Shown in pieces: positions 11,758-23,800 of a stretch of 64,000 nt of DNA. Made by a program: the position numbers and the translations under genes. The notes beneath the pieces were generated by a model. That model saw only the letters and a list, made by a program, of their open reading frames with translations, ran no database searches and had not been told where the DNA came from. This stretch comes from Sinotaia quadrata (taxonomy: Eukaryota; Mollusca; Gastropoda; Architaenioglossa; Viviparidae): assembly GCA_028829895.1 (NCBI GenBank), contig CM054181.1, positions 2,632,501 through 2,696,500 of the forward strand, written 5' to 3'. How positions within the stretch are numbered: position 1 is the stretch's first letter; each line of letters starts with the position of its first letter.

Positions 11758-12140
11758 TGTGACCCTCTTGCACAAAGTCACCCATAAGTCAAAAACAAGT
11801 ATTTTGAGATATTGGGCTTTTAAGGGGTTTGGGGTAAAAACATTCACCTTTTACTTTTTAACAAATTCAATAGCCATTCATCTACCATAATCTGCTTGGA
11901 GTTATGTCAGAAAAAGTTTTAATTAACAATAGTTTTCAGTTTTTGGTGGCATATCCCATCTGGTTTGTCTTTAATCTGTAATCTTTAAACTAACTGAACT
12001 AATTTTTCTCAAAATGGCTCACCAACTGAAAAAAAAACATATCTCTATCATTTTGGGGAGTATTGTTATAAAACATACATATATAAAATGTCAAAAGTCA
12101 AAATTTCACCTTGTGGGTGACTTTGTAAAAATGGGCCACA
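11758..12140. mobile_element. Short inverted-repeat element, probably related to the 4369-5686 transposon
   Basis: Imperfect terminal inverted repeats: TGTGACCCTC..ACAAAGTCACCCA at the left and TGTGGCCCAT..ACAAAGTCACCCA from the right end. It shares with the larger element a TGTGACC-type terminus and an internal TTTTCTCAAAATGGC block. No coding capacity; no clear target-site duplication. Confidence 0.6.
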
Positions 12141-12311
12141 TTTTATGTCTACAGCAAAATAAAACAGTGGTGTCAATGGTGCATTGACAACATTAATTTT
12201 ATTTTGTTCTGAAAGAAATTTATCGCATTGTCAGTAGAGCTGATTAAATTACTGAACTCCATGAAGAAAATTAAAATAATTTGTGTTCAAATGTATTTCT
12301 GTACAAGCATA

Positions 12312-12575
12312 CACAAGGAGAGTATACAAGAAACTACAGATAGAAAAGGGATCATTAGAAAAGTTTTGTACGAGAATATACAAGAAACTACAGATAGAAA
12401 AGTGATCATTAGAAAACTCGTTTTGTACGAGAGTATACAAGAAACTACAGATAGAAAAGTGATCATTAGAAAAAGTTTTGTACGAGAGTATACAAGAAAC
12501 TACAGATAGAAAAGTGATCTTTAGGAAACTCGTTTTGTACAAATGTATACAAGAAACTACAAGAAACTTGATCTA
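12312..12575. repeat. About 55-bp minisatellite, 5 copies
   Basis: Units contain TATACAAGAAACTACAGATA and GATCATTAGAAAA. Confidence 0.93.
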
Positions 12576-13040
12576 TAGAATACTCATTCTGAATATTAAC
12601 CTCTGCCCAGTAATCCACATTAAGCATCTGAAGCAAGTGGCATTGAATCATCTCATTATTTATATAAATTTGCTCTGTAATTAAAAAAAAAAAGAAGATA
12701 TTTTTATGCTATTTTTGATCAGTGATCAATATTTGTACTTCAAAAACTGATTGGAATACTTTAATAGTTTGTTAAAATATAGAATTGTGATGCATTGCCT
12801 GTTAGTCATGTTCTATTTAAAATATTACAATAATGGTAAATTAACTTTTGTATAACTTGAGCTATGTTTTCAGAATATAAAATTATGGCAAAATTGGATG
12901 TTAAAATTAACATTAAGCACTATATTCATTCTGTAAAATATCACAGAAACGTTAAACATAAATATTACCAAGAATTATTAAGAAATGTGTGTTCTCTAGA
13001 TTAGACTTTAGAGTGACTGATTTATTGTGAATACTACTTG

Positions 13041-13205
13041 CTGATTTGTTTATTGTTAACAAACAGTTTTACAGTGAAGTTTTCAAATGATTCTGCTTTG
13101 TTTATTGTTAACAAACAGTTTTACAGTGAAGTTTTCAAATGATTCCACTTTGTTTATTGTTAACAAACAGTTTTACAGTGAAGTTTTCAAATGATTCTGC
13201 TTTGT
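13041..13205. repeat. 52-bp minisatellite, about 3 copies
   Basis: The unit contains TTTATTGTTAACAAACAGTT. Confidence 0.93.
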
Positions 13206-13439
13206 TTATTATCTTTTTACATTCATTTGCTGTCATAGTGGATTCTTTTACAGTCTCAGTCTGCAAAGGTAAACGGTACATAGTGTGTAAATATTCGGGT
13301 AAATCTGTCTTTATTTGTGAATTTAATTACTTTATTATGTGAAAAACAATTTGCTTCCAAAATTATCTTTAACTTGGTGTTCTCATGATTACCTCTCATT
13401 GAGAACCATTTATAATTATCTTTAACTCAGTATTTCTAA

Positions 13440-13640
13440 AGATCAACTGAAGAAGTGCTTCCATTATTTTCTCTAACTCCAAAAGTATTTCCAAAATAAA
13501 GTCTAGAAATGCTCCCATTATTTTCTCTAACTCCAAAAGTATTCCCAAAATAAAGTCTAGAAGTGCTCCCATTATTTTCTCTAACTCCAAAAGTATTCCT
13601 AAAATAAAGTCTAGAAGTGCTCCCATTATTTAACTCAGTA
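13440..13640. repeat. 54-bp minisatellite, about 4 copies
   Basis: The unit contains CCATTATTTTCTCTAACTCC. Open in two minus-strand frames only because the unit length is a multiple of three. Confidence 0.93.
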
Positions 13641-14879
13641 AATGTTTCCATGATCATTTCTAACTCAGTAAGAGCTTCCATCATGAACTCAGTAAATGAA
13701 AGACACAGAAACCCTTCTTACCTGTCCATTGTTAGTAAGTATTTACTGGTAATATATATTCCCTAACTTAATATAATTAGACTTTATATTTATCCTGTAC
13801 AGATTTCCTTCTAATTATCTCCCATTATATAAATTGAACAGAAATAGCATTAGAAATATATTACACCTTCCTTCACCGGTGATATTGGTTTATAACCAGG
13901 GATTACTAATGATACAACCAGCTATCACTTTGTCAAAAATAAATTATTATTATGCTGTATGATTTTAGTTATTATGTGCACTGAAACAGTCTGCGTCATT
14001 TTCACATTCAAGCATTAGCACTACAAGTTACAATTCTATTATTATTACTGTATCAAAGCAGTAGAAGCATCCCCCCCCCCCCTGCTGTTAATTATGGTGT
14101 GAATAGGAGTTCCTGCTGTCTACCTGGCCCGACTTTCAATGTTTCATTATAATTGTTGCTAAATGTTTGGGACTTCCTAGATATCATTCTAATTAAAGCT
14201 TTCACCTCTGACTGGAAGGCCTTGACAGAGCTGGGCCTGGTTTTTGATTGGCCTTGAATACTCAGGGATATGTGACCTAGTTTTCACCAGCATTGAAAAC
14301 CCAACAATACTTGGGCTAGTTTTCATTGGCCTTGAGCTACTTTGTGCAGCACAACAAAGATGTACTCTTCCAGCAGTGATTGATACTAAATATAGCATTA
14401 CTGGTGCATCCTCAAGATCTCTCTTTTCACTCACGTCATGCATACTTTGGTTTTATTTGGCATACATTAAAGATTGTGAAATATTTTACAAGTATATTAA
14501 ACGATTAAAAATCTCTTTCTCCTTTCATGTGAATGGAGAAAACAGTTACACCATAAAACATGCCAAGTCAGTATTTAGTATGTTTTCTAGCGATTGTAGC
14601 AACTTGGTATATGCTTTGCATTTTATGCAAGCCAGACTGAAGTGCCAGTGTGCCTGCAGGCCTGCATTATACTATATAAAGTAACAATTTTATTTATTTA
14701 ATTTTTATTTAATTTTATCTTTTGTGAAAAAATTGTTGAAAGGTGGACTGGATGTCTCTAAAACTAAAAGCATTTTGATTAAGTGTCCTTATAAATAAAA
14801 TAAACTGACAGAAATAAAGCTATTTAAACATTCAATCTTTTTGTAATTCTGTCAATTTTATGTATGATTGGTCGAATTT

Positions 14880-15110
14880 GGATTTTTTTGTTTGTTGATT
14901 ACTTTGACTTTATTGTTTAACAATTCAGACAACCTTTCTCCCCTCTTTCTGAGGTTTTTTGTTTGTTGATTACTTTGACTTTATTGTTTAACAATTCAGA
15001 TAACCTTTCTCCCCTCTTTCTGAGGTTTTTTTTGTTTGTTGATTATTTGACTTTATGTCTAACAATTTAGACAACCTCTCTCCCTCACTTCTTTCTGAGG
15101 TTTTGTTTTT
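14880..15110. repeat. About 75-bp unit, three copies
   Basis: Repeats of TTTGTTTGTTGATTACTTTG through CTCCCCTCTTTCTGAGG, progressively diverging. Confidence 0.88.
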
Positions 15111-17489
15111 GTGTTTTCCTTGCAGTTTTCATGTGTTTTTGTCTTTTCATGGCAGGTTTATCTTATTTTCTTTCACAATTTGTTTCTCAAGGAAAACATC
15201 ATTCATCACTACTGATTTGTGTTTTATTTTTTTATTTCCAATAGTTTAATTTAACACCTAATATATATAAATACAATTACTGTTGAAAGAACATGCTAGA
15301 AACACTTCCATAGATTTTCTAAATGTAGTTCTAGACTTAATTATTTTAAATACTTTTGAACAGATGCGGTTATTAAAGTACACATTTCTTTAAACAACCA
15401 GTAAACAACAGTTTAAAATCTCACACAAAAACCCCAAAGAAACTGGCTCATATTGCAAAATGCTATAAAATGTCTGTGTTTCAAATCTAACATATTTGAA
15501 CACATATGCCACTAACATAAAAATAATTTCCATTACTAGTGTGTATGTAACTAGTCTAACAACTAGTCCCAGTTTTGGCATTCTCATTCATTCCACTATA
15601 ACATTCTAAAATCTAAGATACTGGACAGAGCCAAGTGCTGAGCTACTTGGATAAAAAATTATTCTAATTTAAACTTGTGACATTATTATTAAAGCATAAA
15701 ATCACTTCAAAACTTATATAAACAAACTGATTAAATTCTGTGGTATCACTGCCAGAATACTCATAGCACTTAACATTTTCAAACCACATGTGCTACATTA
15801 ATTTACTGACAATTAAATGAAGTAGACGCTCTATAATAATCAGCTTTCACAAATGCTTACATTTAGCATACATTATAAGAACTTAACTTTCAAAAATCAT
15901 AAGTATTAATACGTACAAAGGTAAAATGAAAAAGCCTATACATTCACAATATTCAGTATTTTAGATTTTGATGTGATATTAAATAGTGCATTACACTAAA
16001 GTACTGTTATTTCCCATTTTGAAATGAATAATAGTTACATTGACTGAACAATAGAAAACTCTGGGTAACTAAAACAGTTTGGAATATATTTCTAAAATAT
16101 GTATATAGAAATATTAATCACATTCACCAAAAACTATCATGCAAATTAAGTAAAGATGAGTGGATTTGACTTTTTTTTTTCAAATTTCAATCAATTACAT
16201 ATTAAATAACAACATCTACGAATTAGGAATTAAATGCAAAATGTAATCAATCCTAATTTTTAAATGCATAAATATCAACCCTAAAATCAAGCCTTGATTT
16301 TTGGCTATATAGATAATATTTCATACGCTACTTCAATGATTTTGTGATATTATTCCACATGGAATGGAGATAAAAAATGAAAACATCATACATTCAATGC
16401 TGCTAATAGCTCTTTCTATAAAACAGGATAAAGAAATATTTTACCTTAAAGTCACTAAATGACCAGTCAAAAATGACAGCCTTAATGATAGCAAACTGTT
16501 CTCCAAAAATGTGGAATTTCATATTTGAAAATTATGCAGTACAAGTTTGATGTAAGACTATTTTTTACTGGTCAAAAATTTCAACCCACATCCTCCTCAC
16601 TCACTCTCTCTCTTACACACACACGCACGCACCCACCCACCCACACACACACACACACACACAGCAAAAATTAAGACAAACAAAAACAACTTATTACAAT
16701 GGATACAGAATATATCTAGGCAAAACAAATGTTTGCTTACTGCACAAGTCTTTGTCATCATAAAATATTATATAATACAAATACATTGATATTATATAAT
16801 AAAGTTACACACTTACAAAATGATCTTATTACCCAGAGATGATTTTTATAACTACTTGTGCTAAATTCAAAAAACCAACAAAACACAAAAAAAGCACCTC
16901 ATGAAATAATTACCTGGTTTCTTTAAAACTTGACAAACTTTTCAAAGTGTAAAGATACAGAAGATAAATGATATATAAATATGGTCTCGGTCACCAATTG
17001 GCAGTCAAAGAATTAATGAGAATAAGTTACAAGAGAATATTTAAAATAAGATAACAGAGTCAAGGGATGTTTTCTAACTACAAGACACAAGCAGAAATTA
17101 ATTATGATTTATGTTTATAAGATTTTGCAAAGAGTTCACATTTAGGTTACATATGACCAAATACTGTTATGACCATAATATTACCATATACTGTTACACT
17201 CCATTAATTTTTAATGATTATCATCTTACATTTGGAATAAAATGTTAAAAAAAATCTTCTGAAAACTCCTTTTCAACATTATGGATAAAAAAATAATTAA
17301 TACAGACAAATTCTGATACGAAAACCCCAAAAAATGAAAATGTAAACTTTGCTTTGAACTTAAGCTAGAATGAATTAATAAACATATTTCTTTATGATAC
17401 TAAACATACGGAATTAGAACTTAACAACATAGATGGGATTATATAATCTCTGGGAAAAAAATTATGAAGAACTTGCTATAAGAGCATCT

Positions 17490-17712
17490 TTACTTTTATT
17501 TTTTTAAAATTTATTTTAAAAGATTTTATTTTAAAAGATCACTTAAACTTACAAACGAAATTGTGTCTGCTGACTTACTCTCCCCAATAATGCCAAGGAA
17601 ATTAAAAAAAAAGAACATATTTACTTTTATTTAAAAAGATCACTTAAACTTACAAATGAAATTGTGTCTGCTGACTTACTCTCCCCAATAATGCCAATGT
17701 AATTAAAAAAAA
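17490..17712. repeat. Direct duplication of about 115 bp
   Basis: Two copies of a unit with AAAAGATCACTTAAACTTAC and GCTGACTTACTCTCCCCAAT. Confidence 0.85.
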
Positions 17713-19059
17713 ATATATATATATGCAATTTAATTTAAGTATTTCTGAGACGAGTCTAAAAAGGCACATAATGACCCTTGCCATCATCTCAAATGCATTG
17801 CCATAACTTGAAAGCACATAGTGCTGCATTTACGAATACTGACCTAGATAGACTGCATGAGAGATGGTGTTTATGCTGTTCTAAAAATAACTCTGCAGAC
17901 AGATGCCGGCTCACACAACTGAATGCACCACAGAGAACAGGTTAAACATGTCAAAGAATAATCTAATTCACTCACCTGAAACAGGTGGGAATGAAAAGTA
18001 CCCCAGTGAAATATATTATATAATTTTTTATCACATGAAATAATCACAGCAATTATTAATAAATATACAAATCATTAAAATATTTTTCTTTTCAGGCAAC
18101 CTTAAGATATGAACAGATGTTTTGATCACACCAAGAGCTTATAAGAACTGTGTCATGTTTGCTATTCTCAATTTGTAAAGATGGTTAACAAACCATAAAG
18201 TGTAATACTTATCGTGAAATGTAATATTTATATTTTTGTAACAAAAGTAAGTTTTTTTGAAAGCATACTGTATATAATAGGAGCAGGATAATCACAAACA
18301 AATTGCATGAATGTTCTTAAATAATAATATATAAATATTTAAAATGATACAAAACATATTACCTAAAAATATCAATGAAATATGCAAAATAAACCTATAC
18401 CAAAATTTAACAATGTAACTTTTGATCAGAAGGCTTAATGAAAAGAGATTTGATTAAAAACAGTTAAAGATCCTCTGAATGAAATTAAAAATTCCCTGAA
18501 TGATATGTATTAGTAACCACTTCCCTATCAGGCAAATGTAACTCCATTAACAGAGTATTTTTACAGTTCTCCCTTCTCCCCTGCCAACTCCACCCAGTTT
18601 AAATATAAAAAAAAAATATCAATTTAATGCAAATCATTTATTCTATTCAAAACTTTTTTTTCTTTAAATGGCATACATCATACATAAAAAAAAGGCAGTG
18701 AAATGGTTAATCATCTTAATATTTAGCCTAAGAATTTATCTAATCCAATTTTCAATCGAAGCCGATTGCTTAAGATTCTTTTAGAACTTTGTTTCCATCA
18801 ACCCACAGAATTCTCTTTTCTTACTTTTGTATCTTGGTTGTTTCATGTCTTCAAACTTTTCAACTTTGTCTCCAACAACCAGAGAATGTTCTTATCTCTT
18901 TTCTTACTTTTATATCTTGATTGTTTTATATCTACATTCTTTTTGAATTTAGACTTTTTGTACCTCGATTGTTATAAGATTTTGAACTTTTGAACTTTCT
19001 GACAGCCCCCAAAATATTTTGATCTTTTTTCTTTCTTTTGTATCTTAAATGTTTCATAC

Positions 19060-19330
19060 ATTCAACACTGCTGTTTCAATGCACTGCAGTCTGAGAAGTT
19101 TGCTGTTTTAATGCACTGCATTCTGAGAAGTTAGCTGTTTTAATGTACTGCATTCTGAGAAGTTTGCTGTTTTAATGTACTGCATTCTGAGAAGTTTGCT
19201 GTTTTAATGTACTGCATTCTGAGAAGTTTGCTGTTTTAATGTACTGCATTCTGAGAAGTTTGCTGTTTTAATGTACTGCATTCTGAGAAGTTTGCTGTTT
19301 TAATGCACTGAATTTTCTGATAAGTTTGCA
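19060..19330. repeat. 32-bp minisatellite, about 8 copies
   Basis: The unit contains GCTGTTTTAATGTACTGCAT. Confidence 0.95.
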
Positions 19331-19394
19331 AGTCAATTTACTTGCTATCTTGATGTCTCAGTCTAGTCTACAGTCTCTTGATGTCTCAGTCTAC

Positions 19395-19610
19395 AGCTCT
19401 CATAGCTGTAGTGTTATGCCCTCCCTCTGTTCTACTCTATCATTCTAAGGCATGGCTCTCATAGCTGTAGTGTTATGCCCTCCCTCTGTTCTACTCTATC
19501 ATTCTAAGGCATGGCTCTCATAGCTGTAGTGTTATGCCCTCCCTCTGTTCTACTCTATCATTCTAAGGCATGGCTCTCATAGCTGTAGTGTTATGCCCTC
19601 AGTTCTACTA
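19395..19610. repeat. 59-bp minisatellite, about 4 copies
   Basis: The unit contains CTCATAGCTGTAGTGTTATG; the middle copies look identical. A further two-copy unit (GAGTATAAAAAGCATAC) follows at 19755-19870. Confidence 0.94.
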
Positions 19611-20458
19611 CTTTTTTATTGTTCTAAGGCTTAGCTCATTACTTTGTCATTGAGCTCTCCATTTCAGATTTGGTAATCACTATTTCTCTTTGGCTTTGTT
19701 GCTGCTTCAACATTGTACTTTCTCGTTCAGTATTTCATTGTTTGACTCTTGCTATTTTCTCGAGTATAAAAAGCATACTTTTTTATAGTCTCATAAGTTC
19801 CATATTGGGTCTCTATTCCGAGTATAAAAAGCATACGTTTTTATAGTCTCATTAGTTCCATATTGGGTCCTCCACTAGCACGTTTGATTTTTCTGATTAC
19901 AAAACTCATTGCTTATAACTGTATTTTGGGCCATTGGTTTTGGGAGGTCAGTAGTCTCTTATTAGACTAATTCCAATGCATTTTGCATTAATTCTTCATT
20001 GTTCCTGTGTTGAATTCTGATCTCAAACAAGTTTTGGTTTTAAAGTTTGACTTTCAGTTTCAATGTTAAGACCTCAGCCGTTTTTCGTTTTTTTCCCTAT
20101 TTGAGGCCCATCTATTATATTATCTATGATCTAAATTTTCCCTTCTATTTGTCTCCATTTGAATTATGATCTTTGTTTTATACACAACTGAGTCATAACA
20201 GTCATAGATTATTTTTCACTTTTCATTTTTTTACTTTATTCACTCAGCAAAACGTAATACACTTCCCAAAAAGTATGTTCAAATATCTGAGGTCAAGGTC
20301 ACTGCCATATTTGGACCATGACATGATTCTTAAGGCAAAACCAAAGAGATACACATAAAGAACTAAAACTATGCAAAAAGCTTTTTTGTAAGGTTATAAA
20401 TCTATAGAATTCTGCAAATATTATTATAATTAAAATTGCATGAATAACACTCATACTG

Positions 20459-20464
20459 TTTATT
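20459..20464 (-). terminator. Possible polyadenylation signal of the GOGAT gene
   Basis: AATAAA on the minus strand, about 230 bases after the stop codon. It is a plausible 3'-UTR end, but in AT-rich DNA the hexamer is common and no transcript evidence is available. Confidence 0.35.
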
Positions 20465-20692
20465 TTCCAGGAGTTTATCTTCAGTGCTCTAAATTTCTTC
20501 CACACACCTGGTACTGACATCTGAAATGATAAGTAACTAAATTTGTAAGAAAGATAAAAGGCAGCTACAAGAGAAGAGAACTCCTAAAGACTCAGTGGCG
20601 ATCATCAGTCTTTAAATAATTCTGCTGTCTTCTGCACAGCTAAAATTGTTAAACGGTTACAATCTTGTCTATAATTTGAGTTTGGCACACGG

Positions 20693-20820
20693 TTAGATGG
20701 TGACGATGCCTCCTGGCCCAGCCAGGCTTGTCCGACCCATGAGATCAAGGTCAATTTGCCTTGCAGCTTGCCGGCCCTCAGCAATGGCCCACACCACGAG
20801 TGACTGGCCACGATGACAAT
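20693..20820 (-). CDS. GOGAT exon 29, terminal exon with stop
   Basis: Completes Asp and encodes [20 protein letters not shown]...[17 protein letters not shown] followed by TAA (20695-20693). The [19 protein letters not shown] signature is the conserved C-terminus of glutamate synthase small subunits. Confidence 0.97.
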
Positions 20821-23800
20821 CTGGAAACAATAAGCTATTTTAAAATTTGTTTTATTACTGAAGAAAGTAAGCTGAGAAAATGCAATATGAAACAGGCATG
20901 TATCTGTAAGTATGGTTGAATCTCAAGCACTTAACACCATATTCAATAGATTACAGAGTATAACTGAGGGGTGGACAGAGACAGGGGTAGTACATTTTAT
21001 CATTCTGGAGCAAAAATATTAAGAACATCTCATGAGATATATAAATAACAATAAGAAGCATTCTAAAGGGTTATTTCAAGAATCATATAGCTACTTTCGA
21101 GTAGAAAGAGTGGAATTAAACGTATTTAAAAATAGATAGTTCTCATTACATGTGAGGGTTGCATTCTAAGAGTTTGTGTAAGTTCCCTCCCCCCAAAAAA
21201 CGTGTGAAATAGAAGTCTATATAACATGTACACAGCATCTGAACACTTAAGAAAATAACAAGATTTTGATCCTCTATCTAATTAGTATACATTTATTTTT
21301 CTAACAAATTGGAGAACAAGTGTAATTATAATAAAAACACATATGATACTAGTAAAAAGAATAAAATATATAATAAAATGTGATGGTGTTTCCTTTAATT
21401 TCATCTATACTACATAACTGTATCTTAGCCATTTCTTTAGTCCTTAGCCATATCTTTAGTTCTTAGGCTAGTAAATGAGTTAATATTTTTTCCCCATTAA
21501 GAATTATAAATCTGTGGTGGCTTCTCTCAAATTATTCTCCAAGCTTCTCTCTAGTTATTCTCAATAATTTATTCAGATCTGTGCAGAAGGAATAATGATA
21601 ATAGTGATAGTCCTCTTCCATTGGAATGGAATCGCAGATTTGCAACTGCAGATGAAAGCATGGCACACAAGTCATCTGTACCTCAAATGTTCAACTGGAC
21701 TTACTGAAAAGTTGAAAAATTAGTTAGAACAGGATAGTACTAGAAAATTAGTTAGAATAGGATAGTACTAGAAAATTAGTTAGAACAGGATAGTACTAGA
21801 AAATTAGTTAGAATAGGATAGTACTAGAAAATTAGTTAGAATACGATAGTACTAGGAAATTAGTTAGAATAGGATAGTACTAGGAAATTAGTTAGAATAC
21901 GATAGTACTAGAAAATTAGTTCAAATAAGATAGTACTAGAAAATTAGTTAGAATAAGATAGTACTAAAACATTAGTTAGAATAAAATAGTACTAGAAAAT
22001 TTAAGATGGGCTAATAAATATGAATTTTAATATGTGAATGTGATTGTGTAATCTAGTGACTGGGAAATTTAAGATGGGCTACTGAATGGGAAATTTAAGA
22101 TAGATCACTGAATGAGAATTTGAGATGGACAGTTCATAGGAAATTTGAGATGGGCTACTGAATGGAGAATTTGAGACAGACCACTGATTTCCAGATGTGA
22201 TACACAATTAGGTGGTAATTAGAAATAAGTTGTTGAATGAGGAATTTGAGATAGATCACTTTTATGGGGAATTTAAAGTGGCCTAAATTGGAAATTCTTG
22301 ATGGACTTAGTTTTTAATTTTTTTTAAAAAAAAATTATCTTCAACTTTTCCAATACAATTTCTAATTTCTAATTTGAATTACAAGTTGCATCCCTCTTGC
22401 AGAACCCTTATTCTTTGTTAACACGTGTATATTAAAAAAAATTCAAAGAAATAATTAAAAGAGTCATAGCACTAATTCAAAGAAGTAGCTGAAAAAAATG
22501 GCATCTGCTTTGGTATGGCTGCTCAAACGGTTGGGCTGGCCGAAAATTATTCAGTACTTCATATAGATTCCAATTAATTTACTTGTGGGTTCAAAAGTAC
22601 AAGCTCTCATCAGTTCAATTGAGCAGGTTTTGATCAGTTATGTGTTAAATTGATGTGAAAATGAATTAATTATGCTATTCTCAGATCAGCCAATGCATGT
22701 GGAGAAGTGTTATGTGTTAAATTGATGTGAAAATGAATTAATTATGCTATTCTCAGATCAGCCAATGCATTTGGAGAAGTACACACTATCAAAATCTATT
22801 GCAAAGATATTTAAAAAACTGAAATTAAAAAAAATAATGACAATGTTTGTGGAAAAGCTGTCTTTATTGAAGGGTACCCAGGATAATATATAACAAATAA
22901 GAGTTAAAGTGAAGTCATGCAATTTATATTCTGAATGTCCAAGATCATATTGGAAAAAATGAAGTGGTATTTTATAGATAGTGACAATGTAAAAAAATGA
23001 AGTGGTATTTTATAGATAGTGACAATGTAAAAAAATGAAGGTATTTTAAAGATAGTGACAATGTAAAAAAAATGAAGTGGTATTTTATAGATAGTGACAA
23101 TGTAAAAAAAATGAAGTGGTATTTTATAGATAGTGACAATGTAACTTAAACTACTCAGATCTCAAGTTCATAAAAAAGCCCAGATATCGATGTCATGACT
23201 TCACTAGAAGATTTTAACAATTTTATGGTCCCTAAGTTAGATAGGAAGATTAAAACAAACTTTTATAACAGTAAAATTATTGAGAAAACGGAGAGTTGCA
23301 CATTTATGTAATGTATAATATAACTACATTTAGAAACATAAGTGGAAGAATAGAAGATTTTAACAAATTTTAAAGTTAGACAGGAAGATGAAAACAAACT
23401 TTTCAATCTACTGATAATAAAATTATTGAGAAAAATAGATGTTTTGTTCATTTATGTAAAGTATAACTAAATTTATAAACATGAAGAGAAGAATTCAACT
23501 AACTTCAATGTAAAGACCATAGCGGTACATTTATTATTAGGTGTGTACGTCTTAAGGAGTGTAAAGTCACTCATTTAAATATGCATATACTCATCTCCAT
23601 AAAAAATGTAACTATAAAATCTCTAGCACTATTTACTGAATATATGTATTCACTGATAAATATACACATCCCCAGGAATGAAAAATTTACAGTCAATGGT
23701 AGGTATGTATCCTTAAAAACATTTATTCGAACTTCCAGTAATGTAAAGTCTAAAGTCAATCATATATTTATATGTAGATGTATGTCATACACACCTCCAG

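Larger units (their letters stand above)
6918..20440. other. 13.5-kb gene-free intergenic region between the two converging genes
   Basis: No exon of a recognisable protein was found on either strand. The region holds the tandem arrays and two transposons listed individually; the stretches 10500-11750 and 15250-18700 are unstructured AT-rich sequence apart from a CA-rich run near 16610-16662 and a C-run near 14070. Confidence 0.7.

Noticed and set aside
14189..14684. Overlapping open frames on both strands, up to 146 residues
   Set aside because: No recognisable domain, no splice context, and the plus-strand frame is composition-driven with internal repeats of a TTGGGCTAGTTTTCATTGGC-like phrase.
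20605..20811. 68-residue minus-strand frame over the last GOGAT exon
   Set aside because: It reads the terminal exon in the wrong phase; the in-phase translation gives the conserved GOGAT C-terminus.
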